This document shows positions 1 through 5,163 of a DNA stretch of 5,163 nt, one piece after another (the first letter of the stretch is position 1; each line of letters opens with the position of its first letter). A program made the position numbers and the translations under genes. The stretch covers positions 1-5,163 of the forward strand of contig JAGOFF010000176.1 of NCBI GenBank assembly GCA_017997315.1. Direction: 5' to 3'. The stretch is from Clostridia bacterium. GTDB taxonomy: Bacteria; Bacillota; Clostridia; Saccharofermentanales; UBA5734. The notes under the pieces were generated by a model. The model was not told the origin of the DNA. It did not search any database and was given only the letters and a program-made list of their open reading frames with translations.

Positions 1-768
1 GAACAGCAGTTCGCTCTGGTTGCAGGGGACGAGGCGGTCTGCGGTGCCGTGGAGGATGAGATGGGGCGGCGTCTCCCGGGTGAGGTAGGGGAAGGGGCTT
101 GCGGACGCGGCGCGGTCCGGACGCAGCTGCACCGCTCCCCCGATCAGCCGGGACTCGGGCGAGCCCTCGGCGTTGTGGTCGAAATCGGTCGGCCGGTCCG
201 CCATCCGCAGGAAATCCGTCGGGCCGTAGTAGTCCACGACCGCCTGCACGCGGCTGTCCTGCTCCAGCCAGTCCCCGGTGTCGAACTCCCGGGTCCCGCC
301 GGTCGCGCCGGCCATCACGGCCAGATGCCCGCCGGCGGATTCGCCCATGACCGCGATGGCGGAGGTGTCGAGGCTCCAGCACTCCGAATCCGGATGGGCG
401 CGCAGCCAGCGGATCGCGGCTTTTACGTCCTCGAGCTGCGCCGGCCACTCCGCGACGCCGGATGTGCGATACTCCGCGCAGGCGACTGCGAATCCGCGCC
501 GGGTGAACGAGACCAGCTCCGGGATCCACAGATCCTTGTCCATCTGCAGCCAGGCTCCCCCGCACAGGAACAGCAGCACGGGCATGCGCACGCCGGGCTT
601 CCGCCTCCGGTACATCAGGTTCATTTTCAACGGCCGCAGGGACATGCCGTCGAAGAACGGCACCTGCGCGAAGGTGATCTCGTCCACCATCAGGGTCCGC
701 GGGCGGACCTGCCGGACGGTCATATCGACAGGGAAGTCCGCGGGAGCGGTTTTTCCGGATTTCGTCAT
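1..768 (-). CDS. Alpha/beta-hydrolase esterase (acetyl/feruloyl esterase or lipase-like), 3' end cut by window edge
   Basis: The minus strand reads open from ATG at 768-766 to position 1, giving 256 residues with no stop. This is a serine hydrolase of the alpha/beta-hydrolase fold, in the esterase/lipase group that includes carbohydrate deacylases. An oxyanion-hole segment LFLCGGAW lies at residues 66-73, followed by an EYR element at 99-101. The nucleophile elbow GESAGGH at 142-148 has Ser144 as nucleophile. VVDYYGPTDF at 177-186 is typical of the family. HGTADRLVP at 240-248 supplies the likely catalytic Asp244. The catalytic His is expected about 30 residues further on, outside the window. 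No signal peptide is evident, so the enzyme is probably cytoplasmic. Cys69 replaces the usual His of the HGG motif. AGGAGG (plus-strand 777-782), 8 nt from the ATG, fixes the start. The gene is divergent from the sugar kinase operon. The fold call is firm; the substrate is unknown and could be acetylated or feruloylated sugars. Confidence 0.9.
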   Translation of the reverse strand, partial: MTKSGKTAPADFPVDMTVRQVRPRTLMVDEITFAQVPFFDGMSLRPLKMNLMYRRRKPGVRMPVLLFLCGGAWLQMDKDLWIPELVSFTRRGFAVACAEYRTSGVAEWPAQLEDVKAAIRWLRAHPDSECWSLDTSAIAVMGESAGGHLAVMAGATGGTREFDTGDWLEQDSRVQAVVDYYGPTDFLRMADRPTDFDHNAEGSPESRLIGGAVQLRPDRAASASPFPYLTRETPPHLILHGTADRLVPCNQSELLF

Positions 769-776
769 GGGAATGC

Positions 777-782
777 CCTCCT
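777..782 (-). promoter_or_regulatory. Ribosome binding site of the esterase gene
   Basis: The minus strand reads AGGAGG here, a perfect match to the anti-Shine-Dalgarno core. It lies 8 nt before the ATG at 768 and decides that start. An in-frame ATG further upstream (813-811) runs into a TGA after nine codons, so it cannot start the esterase. Confidence 0.85.
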
Positions 783-811
783 GTCACGATGCGGTGTGCC
801 TGTTTCCTCCC

Positions 812-817
812 ATTATG
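812..817 (-). promoter_or_regulatory. Possible -10 element for the leftward esterase gene (weak)
   Basis: On the minus strand this hexamer is CATAAT, a 5/6 match to TATAAT, about 45 nt upstream of the esterase ATG. No good -35 hexamer is seen 16-18 nt further upstream, where the sequence is GC-rich (TAGCGG and similar). It is therefore only a candidate. Some promoter in the 202-bp divergent gap must serve this gene unless it is read from further away. Confidence 0.25.
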
Positions 818-856
818 CTCCGCCGGCTCTCCGGCCGCTACGCACGCCTTTTCGCG

Positions 857-886
857 TTTACAGAAACCGCTCCGCTGGGGTACACT
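857..886 (+). promoter_or_regulatory. Candidate sigma70-type promoter of the kinase-isomerase operon
   Basis: TTTACA at 857-862 (5/6 match to TTGACA) and TACACT at 881-886 (4/6 match to TATAAT) are separated by 18 nt. Transcription would start near 892-894, leaving a leader of about 78 nt before the kinase ATG at 971. This is the best promoter-like pair on the plus strand of the divergent gap. The -35 is embedded in the imperfect dyad GTTT-ACAG-AAAC (856-867), where a regulator could bind. The call rests on hexamer matching only. Confidence 0.45.
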
Positions 887-901
887 GGTAGACGCAAGTT
901 T

Positions 902-917
902 CCGCGCCGTCGCGCGG
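902..917 (+). other. Short GC hairpin in the presumed leader of the kinase operon
   Basis: CCGCGC (902-907) and GCGCGG (912-917) pair as a perfect 6-bp stem with a 4-nt CGTC loop, about 10 nt after the predicted transcription start. The following sequence (CCGTTTCTTGTC) has only a three-T run, so it is not a convincing terminator. It could stabilise the 5' end of the mRNA or be a chance product of high GC. Confidence 0.3.
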
Positions 918-958
918 CCGTTTCTTGTCTCCGATCCATCTCTTATTACGGAAAAAGC

Positions 959-963
959 GAGGA
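959..963 (+). promoter_or_regulatory. Ribosome binding site of the xylulokinase-like gene
   Basis: GAGGA lies 7 nt before the ATG at 971. The reading frame is open for about 690 bp upstream, so this RBS and the start of family homology (GIDVGTSG at residues 8-15) are what place the start at 971 and not earlier. Confidence 0.8.
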
Positions 964-970
964 ACCCATC

Positions 971-2488
971 ATGGCAGAACGTTGTATCATCGGCATCGAC
1001 GTCGGCACCTCCGGGGTCAAAGTGCTCGCCATCGACGACCAGGCAGCCATCCTGGCATCAGTGATCGAGGAGTATCCCCTGTACACCCCGCAGGCCGGCT
1101 GGACCGAGCAGGACCCGGAAGACTGGTGGCAGGCTACGGCCAAGTGCCTCCGGCAGGTCACCCGGCAACTCGCCGGCCGTCCGGTCGCCGCGGTCGGACT
1201 GTCCGGCCAGATGCACGGCATGGTCGCGCTGGACCGCAACGACAAGGTCGTGCGCCGTGCGATCCTCTGGAACGACCAGCGCACCGGCAGGCAGTGCGAG
1301 GAGATCACCGCCGCCGCGGGCGGACTCGATGGGCTGCTGTCCTACACCAACAACCAGATGCTCACCGGCTTCACCGGCGGCAAGATCCTCTGGATGAAGG
1401 AGAACGAGCCGGAAAACTACGCCCGGACCGTCCGCATCATCAATCCCAAGGACTACATACGGTTCCGTCTCTCCGGCGAGAAGATCACCGAAGTGTCCGA
1501 CGCCTCCGGCACCGGCTTCTTTGATGTCCGCACCCGGAGCTGGAGCACCGCGCTGCTGAAAATCCTGGACATCGATCCCGCGCTGTTCGCGCCGGTGGTC
1601 GAGTCCACCGCCGAAGCGGGACGCGTCACCCCCGAGGCCTCCGCATTCACCGGGCTGCCCTCGGGCACGGTCATCTCGGGCGGCGGCGGAGACGCGGTCA
1701 TCTCGACCACCGGGCTCGGACTGATCAAGCCCGGCCGCATCGGGGTCACGCTCGGGACGTCCGGCGTGGTCGCGATGGGACTCCCCGGATTCATGGAAAA
1801 TCCTGGCGGCAAGCTGCAGGTGAGCTGCAACAACGCGCCCGGCACCTGGCATGCGATGGGCGTCACCCTCGCGGCCGCCGGATCCTACCAGTGGTTCCGC
1901 AACACGTTCGCCAAGCATGAGATGGAGCAGGCCAAGGCGCTCGGCAAGAGCGCGTTCTATCTCCTCGACCAGGCCGCCAAGGCGACCGCCCCCGGTGCCG
2001 AGGGGCTGATCTTCCTGCCGTACCTCACCGGCGAGCGCTGCCCGGTCAACGACCCCGACGCGCGCGGCGCGTTCCTCGGGATCACCTCGATCCACGAATT
2101 CGGGCATTTCGCCCGTGCGGTCATGGAGGGCGTCGCGTTCTCGCTGCGCCAGGTCTATGACCTGATCACCGGCGTCAATCCGGGACTGGTCGAGCACGGC
2201 GAGGTCATCCTGGCGGGCGGCGGGGCGGTCAGCCCGGTCTGGCGCCAGATCTTCGCCGACGTGTTCAACCTCCCGGTCCGCACCGTCTACGGCAGCGCCG
2301 AGGGCGGATCCTTCGGCGCCGCGCTGGTCGCGGGCGTCACGGGAGGCGTCTGGGATTCCCTCGCGGACACCGTGCCGCTGATCAAGCCCGAAAGCGAGAC
2401 CGCGCCCTGTCCGGAGAACGTCCCCGCTTACGGGAAGGCCTACGCCAAGTACGTCAAGATGTACGATGCCCTCCGGTGGAGCTTCTGA
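971..2488 (+). CDS. xylB: Xylulokinase-like FGGY-family sugar kinase
   Basis: A complete 505-residue cytoplasmic kinase, close to the usual xylulokinase length (about 485-510), that would transfer the ATP gamma-phosphate to a ketopentose, classically D-xylulose to D-xylulose 5-phosphate. The N-terminal actin-like domain opens with GIDVGTSGVK (residues 8-17), including the phosphate-loop Asp10. WTEQDPEDWW at 44-53 and the sugar-site motif GLSGQMHG at 76-83 (His82) are typical of xylulokinases. LWNDQRT follows at 99-105. The likely catalytic base is Asp241 in SGGGGDAVISTTG (236-248). The C-terminal domain has LGTSG (261-265), YLTGERCP (351-358) and the nucleotide-binding GGGAVSPVWRQI (416-427). 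At the catalytic Asp the sequence reads GGGDAV, where E. coli XylB-type enzymes have GGGDNA. The kinase is followed after 40 bp by an isomerase-like gene, which suggests an isomerase-kinase module. D-ribulose, L-xylulose or another ketose is a possible alternative substrate. Confidence 0.93.
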   Translation: MAERCIIGIDVGTSGVKVLAIDDQAAILASVIEEYPLYTPQAGWTEQDPEDWWQATAKCLRQVTRQLAGRPVAAVGLSGQMHGMVALDRNDKVVRRAILWNDQRTGRQCEEITAAAGGLDGLLSYTNNQMLTGFTGGKILWMKENEPENYARTVRIINPKDYIRFRLSGEKITEVSDASGTGFFDVRTRSWSTALLKILDIDPALFAPVVESTAEAGRVTPEASAFTGLPSGTVISGGGGDAVISTTGLGLIKPGRIGVTLGTSGVVAMGLPGFMENPGGKLQVSCNNAPGTWHAMGVTLAAAGSYQWFRNTFAKHEMEQAKALGKSAFYLLDQAAKATAPGAEGLIFLPYLTGERCPVNDPDARGAFLGITSIHEFGHFARAVMEGVAFSLRQVYDLITGVNPGLVEHGEVILAGGGAVSPVWRQIFADVFNLPVRTVYGSAEGGSFGAALVAGVTGGVWDSLADTVPLIKPESETAPCPENVPAYGKAYAKYVKMYDALRWSF

Positions 2489-2513
2489 TCCGCCGTTTGA
2501 GCCCATAATCAGA

Positions 2514-2519
2514 GAGGAG
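2514..2519 (+). promoter_or_regulatory. Ribosome binding site of the isomerase-like gene
   Basis: GAGGAG sits inside the purine run AGAGAGGAGA, 9 nt before the ATG at 2529. A second in-frame ATG at 2535 would be 15 nt away, so 2529 is the better start. The 40-bp gap to the kinase stop contains no terminator, consistent with one transcript. Confidence 0.8.
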
Positions 2520-2528
2520 ATCACCCCC

Positions 2529-4022
2529 ATGGCCATGTCCAACATCCCGAATGTCAAGATCGGCATGATCGCGGTCAGCCGCGACTGCTTCCCGATCGCC
2601 CTGTCCGAGGCCCGCCGCAAGGCCGTCGCCGAAGCGTACGTCCGCGCGGGCGGCGACATCCACGTCTGCCCCGTCACGGTCGAGAATGAGAACGACGCCG
2701 TCCGCGCGCTCGCCGACGTGAACGCCGCGGGCTGCAACGCACTGGTCGTCTTCCTCGGCAACTTCGGCCCCGAAGCCCCGGAGACCATCCTCGCGCAGCG
2801 CTTCGCCGGCCCGACGATGTGCATCGCGGCCGCCGAGGAGAACGGCAAGGATCTGTTCAACGAGCGCGGCGACGCCTACTGCGGCATGCTCAACTGCTCG
2901 TACAACCTCGGACTGCGCCGCATCCGGGCGTTCATTCCGGAGTACCCGGTCGGCACCTCGACCGAGGTCGCGGCCATGATCGCGGAATTCATCCCGGTCG
3001 CCCGCACCCTCATCGGACTGTCCAGGCTCAAGATCTTCTCCTTCGGCCCGCGCCCGCAGGACTTCTTCGCCTGCAACGCCCCGATCCAGCCGCTGTACGA
3101 CCTGGGGGTCGAGATCCAGGAAAACTCCGAGCTCGACCTGCTGGCCTCGTACCGCGAGCACGCCGGCGACGCCCGCATCCCGGGCATCGTGGCCGAGATG
3201 GCGGCGGAACTCGGACTCGACGGCAACCGGTATCCCGAGCTGCTGCCCCGCATGGCGCAGCACGAGATCACGCTGCTGGACTGGGCCGATGCCAACAAGG
3301 GCTCGCGTGAGTACTTCGTGTTCGCCAACAAGTGCTGGCCCGCGTTCCCCAAGGAATTCTCCTTCATGCCCTGCTACGTCAACTCCCGGTTGGCTTCCCG
3401 CGGGATCCCGGTGAGCTGCGAGGTCGACATCTACGGCGCGCTGTCCGAATATATCGGAGCCTGCGTCACCGAAGACGCGGTCACACTGCTTGACATCAAC
3501 AACACCGTCCCGTCCGACATCTTCAAGGAAGACATCCAGTCCAAATACCCGCAGTACACGCTGCGTGACATGTTCATGGGCTTCCACTGCGGCAACACCC
3601 CGATCTGCAAGCTCAAAAAAGGCGGCATCAAGTATCAGCTCATCATGAACCGCCTGATGGAAAACAGCGGCGAACCGGACTTCACCCGCGGCACGCTCGA
3701 GGGCGACATGGCTCCGTCCGACGTCACGTTCTACCGGCTGCAGGGCAACGCGGAGGGCAAACTCACCGCGTACATCGCGGAGGGCGAGGTCCTGGATGTC
3801 CCGACCCGTTCGTTCGGCGGCATCGGCATCGTCGCGATCCCCGAGATGGGGCGGTTCTACCGGCACGTGCTGGTGCAGAAGCGCTACCCCCACCACGGCG
3901 CGCTCGCGTTCGCCAAGGTCGGCAAGGCGCTGTTTTCGATCTTCACGTTCCTCGGAGTCCAGGATATCGGGTACAACCAGCCCAAGGGTGTGCTCTACCC
4001 CAGCGAGAATCCCTTCGCCTGA
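2529..4022 (+). CDS. L-fucose isomerase-like aldose-ketose isomerase
   Basis: A complete 497-residue protein of the L-fucose/L-arabinose isomerase superfamily. Family members are metal-dependent (usually Mn2+) cytoplasmic enzymes that interconvert aldoses and ketoses. It is nearer the size of L-arabinose isomerase (about 500) than E. coli FucI (about 590). The N-terminal half holds Rossmann-like segments (IGMIAVSRD at 11-19, ALVVFLGNFG at 71-80) and RLKIFSFGPRPQDFF at 166-180. The C-terminal half carries candidate metal ligands: Glu298 in SCEVD, Asp322 in TLLDINN, His353 in GFHCGN, and His455/His456 in RYPHHGA. These assignments are by analogy with FucI and AraA. No signal peptide or membrane segment is seen. 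It follows the kinase at 40 bp and is closed by a strong terminator. D-arabinose, L-fucose, L-arabinose or another aldose are all possible substrates, so no gene symbol is assigned. Confidence 0.85.
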   Translation: MAMSNIPNVKIGMIAVSRDCFPIALSEARRKAVAEAYVRAGGDIHVCPVTVENENDAVRALADVNAAGCNALVVFLGNFGPEAPETILAQRFAGPTMCIAAAEENGKDLFNERGDAYCGMLNCSYNLGLRRIRAFIPEYPVGTSTEVAAMIAEFIPVARTLIGLSRLKIFSFGPRPQDFFACNAPIQPLYDLGVEIQENSELDLLASYREHAGDARIPGIVAEMAAELGLDGNRYPELLPRMAQHEITLLDWADANKGSREYFVFANKCWPAFPKEFSFMPCYVNSRLASRGIPVSCEVDIYGALSEYIGACVTEDAVTLLDINNTVPSDIFKEDIQSKYPQYTLRDMFMGFHCGNTPICKLKKGGIKYQLIMNRLMENSGEPDFTRGTLEGDMAPSDVTFYRLQGNAEGKLTAYIAEGEVLDVPTRSFGGIGIVAIPEMGRFYRHVLVQKRYPHHGALAFAKVGKALFSIFTFLGVQDIGYNQPKGVLYPSENPFA

Positions 4023-4052
4023 ACCTGGAACGTCCCGTATTCCGTCCCGTGC

Positions 4053-4084
4053 AGGAGGCCGCCTTGAGAAAGGCGGCCTCCTTT
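4053..4084 (+). terminator. Rho-independent terminator of the kinase-isomerase operon
   Basis: A perfect 13-bp GC-rich stem (4053-4065 with 4070-4082) encloses a GAGA loop, which is a GNRA-type tetraloop. It begins 30 nt after the isomerase stop. The U-tract is short (TTT at 4082-4084, then GCG), so termination relies mainly on stem strength. It separates the sugar operon from the downstream sensor gene. Confidence 0.85.
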
Positions 4085-4131
4085 GCGTGCGAAAGTGCAA
4101 ATGGACGGCAGTGATGATCAAATGTGCGTAA

Positions 4132-4144
4132 ATTGTTATACAAT
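4132..4144. promoter_or_regulatory. Palindromic candidate operator upstream of the sensor gene
   Basis: ATTGT-TAT-ACAAT is a perfect 5-bp inverted repeat with a 3-nt centre, in the AT-richest part of the window and 55 nt before the sensor ATG. It resembles the TTGTATACAA-type sites bound by FadR-subfamily GntR regulators. It also contains TATACA (4137-4142), and TATAAA follows at 4150-4155. Either could serve as a -10, so a bound repressor would block initiation. Neither has a good -35 at normal spacing. No GntR gene is in the window. Confidence 0.35.
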
Positions 4145-4189
4145 AGGACTATAAATCTTCTTTTTTGTCACCAGCGGTTCGGCTTGATC

Positions 4190-4195
4190 GAGGGA
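4190..4195 (+). promoter_or_regulatory. Ribosome binding site of the sensor gene
   Basis: GAGGGA lies 4 nt before the ATG at 4200. An in-frame TGA at 4185-4187 excludes any earlier start. The next in-frame ATG (residue 36) would remove the first transmembrane helix, so the start is well fixed. Confidence 0.75.
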
Positions 4196-4199
4196 CCGT

Positions 4200-5163
4200 A
4201 TGTTCCGAAAAGTGATCATCGGCATCGCCATCCTGTATCTGATCAGCATTCTGGCGGTTTCCGTACTGACCTTCCTTTCCACACGCGCCGGACTTCAGGA
4301 TACGATGATCGAGCGGTACAAGGAGCATTTCCGGAGCGTGTCGTACCACGTTGAGGCGTTGTTCGAGGATATCCGGTCCGACCTGGAAACACTCGCAGCC
4401 AATAAAACCGTGCGCACGAGGGACGATGCAGGATTCACGTCGTTTCTCAACGCGGACGAGAAAACGTTCCAATACAACTACAATGAAACCGAGCTGGCCA
4501 TTATCGAACTGTTCCATACGTATGTTGTCTGTCATCCCTATGTGAATTCCGTTTATATGGGGCGTGCGAACGGTTCATTTGTCCGCTCGCATCCGCGGGC
4601 GGCTCCGACGCGCTACGATCCGCGCGAGCGGCCGTGGTACCTTGCGGCCATCCAGACGGAGGGCGAGCCGGCCCTCGTCGACGCATACCCTTCCATTTCC
4701 AGCGCCGATATCAACATCGCCTGCGCCGTCGCCCTCCTCGGACCGGATGGGCAGGCTTTTGGCGCAGTGGGCATGGATGTCACGCTGAACCGTCTCTCCG
4801 AGGAGATGTCGGAAGCGGAACTGACGTTCGGCGGCCGTATGGAGGCAGTGGATGCGCGGGGCGTGATCATTGTGTCCCAGGACACGAATCGCCTCAACAC
4901 GGTTCTCTCGGACGACGCGGACTACGCTTCCGAAACGGTTTACGGGGACATCCGGATGTCGAAAAGCGACGGGATGTACCGATTGACCTCTCCGCTGAGT
5001 TATCTGGGCGGAACACTCGTGGCCTATGTGCCGACGCGCATCATCGAACGCATGTCCCTCGATATGGTGTCCTTCCGCTTGCTTACCAGCGCTGCCATCC
5101 TGCTGATAGTGGCTTTGTGCAGCGTCCTTCTGGTCGACCGGCACATCACCCGCCCGATCCGGA
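4200..5163 (+). CDS. Double-Cache/HAMP membrane sensor protein, 3' end cut by window edge
   Basis: Open from ATG 4200 to the right edge: 321 complete codons with no stop. A short positive N-terminus (MFRK) leads into a transmembrane helix at about residues 5-27. An extracytoplasmic region of about 265 residues follows, then a second helix at about 292-312. DRHITRPIR at 313-321 is the typical opening of a HAMP linker. The outer domain looks like dCache_1. YDPRERPWY lies at 139-147 and GAVGMDVTLNRL at 188-199 in the membrane-distal module; GGRMEAVDARGVIIVSQD at 211-228 belongs to the membrane-proximal one. Such receptors bind small ligands outside the membrane and signal through HAMP. The output domain is beyond the window and could be a chemotaxis, histidine kinase, GGDEF, cyclase or AraC-type module. 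Codon use is less strictly G/C-ending than in the sugar genes, which fits lower expression. It is probably transcribed separately from the operon ahead of it. Confidence 0.88.
   Translation, partial: MFRKVIIGIAILYLISILAVSVLTFLSTRAGLQDTMIERYKEHFRSVSYHVEALFEDIRSDLETLAANKTVRTRDDAGFTSFLNADEKTFQYNYNETELAIIELFHTYVVCHPYVNSVYMGRANGSFVRSHPRAAPTRYDPRERPWYLAAIQTEGEPALVDAYPSISSADINIACAVALLGPDGQAFGAVGMDVTLNRLSEEMSEAELTFGGRMEAVDARGVIIVSQDTNRLNTVLSDDADYASETVYGDIRMSKSDGMYRLTSPLSYLGGTLVAYVPTRIIERMSLDMVSFRLLTSAAILLIVALCSVLLVDRHITRPIR

Noticed and set aside
787..813. Nine-codon minus-strand reading frame (ATG to TGA) just upstream of the esterase start
   Set aside because: It lacks a convincing RBS at correct spacing and its start overlaps the possible -10 element. 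It is most likely chance, although a leader peptide cannot be excluded.
849..862. Catabolite-repression (cre/LacI-type) operator suggested by the CGTTTACA half site
   Set aside because: Only one half matches the consensus. The opposite half (TTTTCG) is not symmetrical, so the evidence is too weak to list as an operator.
49..891. Plus-strand open frame of 280 codons opposite the esterase gene
   Set aside because: The minus-strand frame has clear hydrolase motifs and a perfect RBS. The plus-strand frame is Pro/Arg/Gly/His-rich with no recognisable domain.
278..970. Possible N-terminal extension of the kinase by 231 residues
   Set aside because: The frame is open only because of high GC. The extension overlaps the esterase gene and the divergent promoter region, lacks homology, and the FGGY domain starts immediately after ATG 971 with its own RBS.
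2504..2509. CATAAT in the gap between the kinase and isomerase genes as an internal promoter
   Set aside because: A single -10-like hexamer with no matching -35 in the GC-rich end of the kinase gene. The short gap and shared terminator favour one transcript.
1058..2860. Long minus-strand open frame (600 codons) opposite the kinase gene and the start of the isomerase gene
   Set aside because: It is a shadow of GC-biased codons on the coding strand. The translation is low-complexity, rich in Gly, Ala, Arg, Asp and Glu, shows no recognisable domain, and runs antisense to two well-supported genes.
2454..4121. Long minus-strand open frame (555 codons) opposite the isomerase gene
   Set aside because: It is also a shadow frame, with repetitive acidic and basic composition. 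It runs through the terminator hairpin and has no family resemblance.
4157..4199. Possible riboswitch or structured leader ahead of the sensor gene
   Set aside because: After the T-rich stretch only 3-4 bp pairings are possible before the RBS. No aptamer-like architecture is visible.

Overview
The window is bacterial, GC-rich protein-coding DNA. Third codon positions are strongly G/C biased, and every gene start has a clear purine-rich Shine-Dalgarno sequence. No diagnostic taxonomic marker is present. The protein types (CGGAW-type esterase, FGGY pentulokinase, compact fucose-isomerase-like enzyme, double-Cache transmembrane sensor) would fit a GC-rich carbohydrate-fermenting Firmicute, spirochaete or Lentisphaerota/PVC member, but this is a guess and not something the sequence proves. 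There is no CRISPR array, tRNA, rRNA, insertion sequence or obvious repeat family.

Layout. (1) Positions 1-768, minus strand: the N-terminal 256 residues of an alpha/beta-hydrolase esterase, cut by the window edge just before its catalytic histidine is expected. (2) 769-970: a 202-bp divergent control region. It holds a reasonable sigma70-like promoter for the rightward operon (TTTACA, 18 nt, TACACT), a short GC hairpin in the leader, and RBSs facing both ways. (3) 971-2488, plus strand: a complete xylulokinase-like FGGY kinase (505 aa). (4) 2529-4022, plus strand: a complete L-fucose-isomerase-like protein (497 aa), 40 bp downstream with its own RBS and presumably in the same transcript. (5) 4053-4084: a 13-bp perfect-stem terminator with a GAGA tetraloop closes the operon. 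(6) 4085-4199: an AT-richer gap with a 13-bp palindrome, ATTGTTATACAAT, that resembles a GntR-type operator. (7) 4200 to the right edge, plus strand: the N-terminal 321 residues of a membrane sensor (TM, double Cache, TM, start of HAMP) whose output domain lies outside the window.

The genes suggest a small sugar-catabolic locus. The esterase could remove acyl groups from a sugar or glycan. The isomerase would convert an aldose to a ketose, and the kinase would phosphorylate that ketose for entry into the pentose phosphate or an aldolase pathway. The unusual point is the pairing of a fucose/arabinose-isomerase-fold enzyme with a xylulokinase-type kinase, with no XylA or aldolase in view, so the true substrate is open. 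The sensor appears to be a separate transcription unit. Its Cache domain carries residues matching the amino-acid-binding motif described for dCache_1 receptors, so it may sense amino acids and not the sugar.
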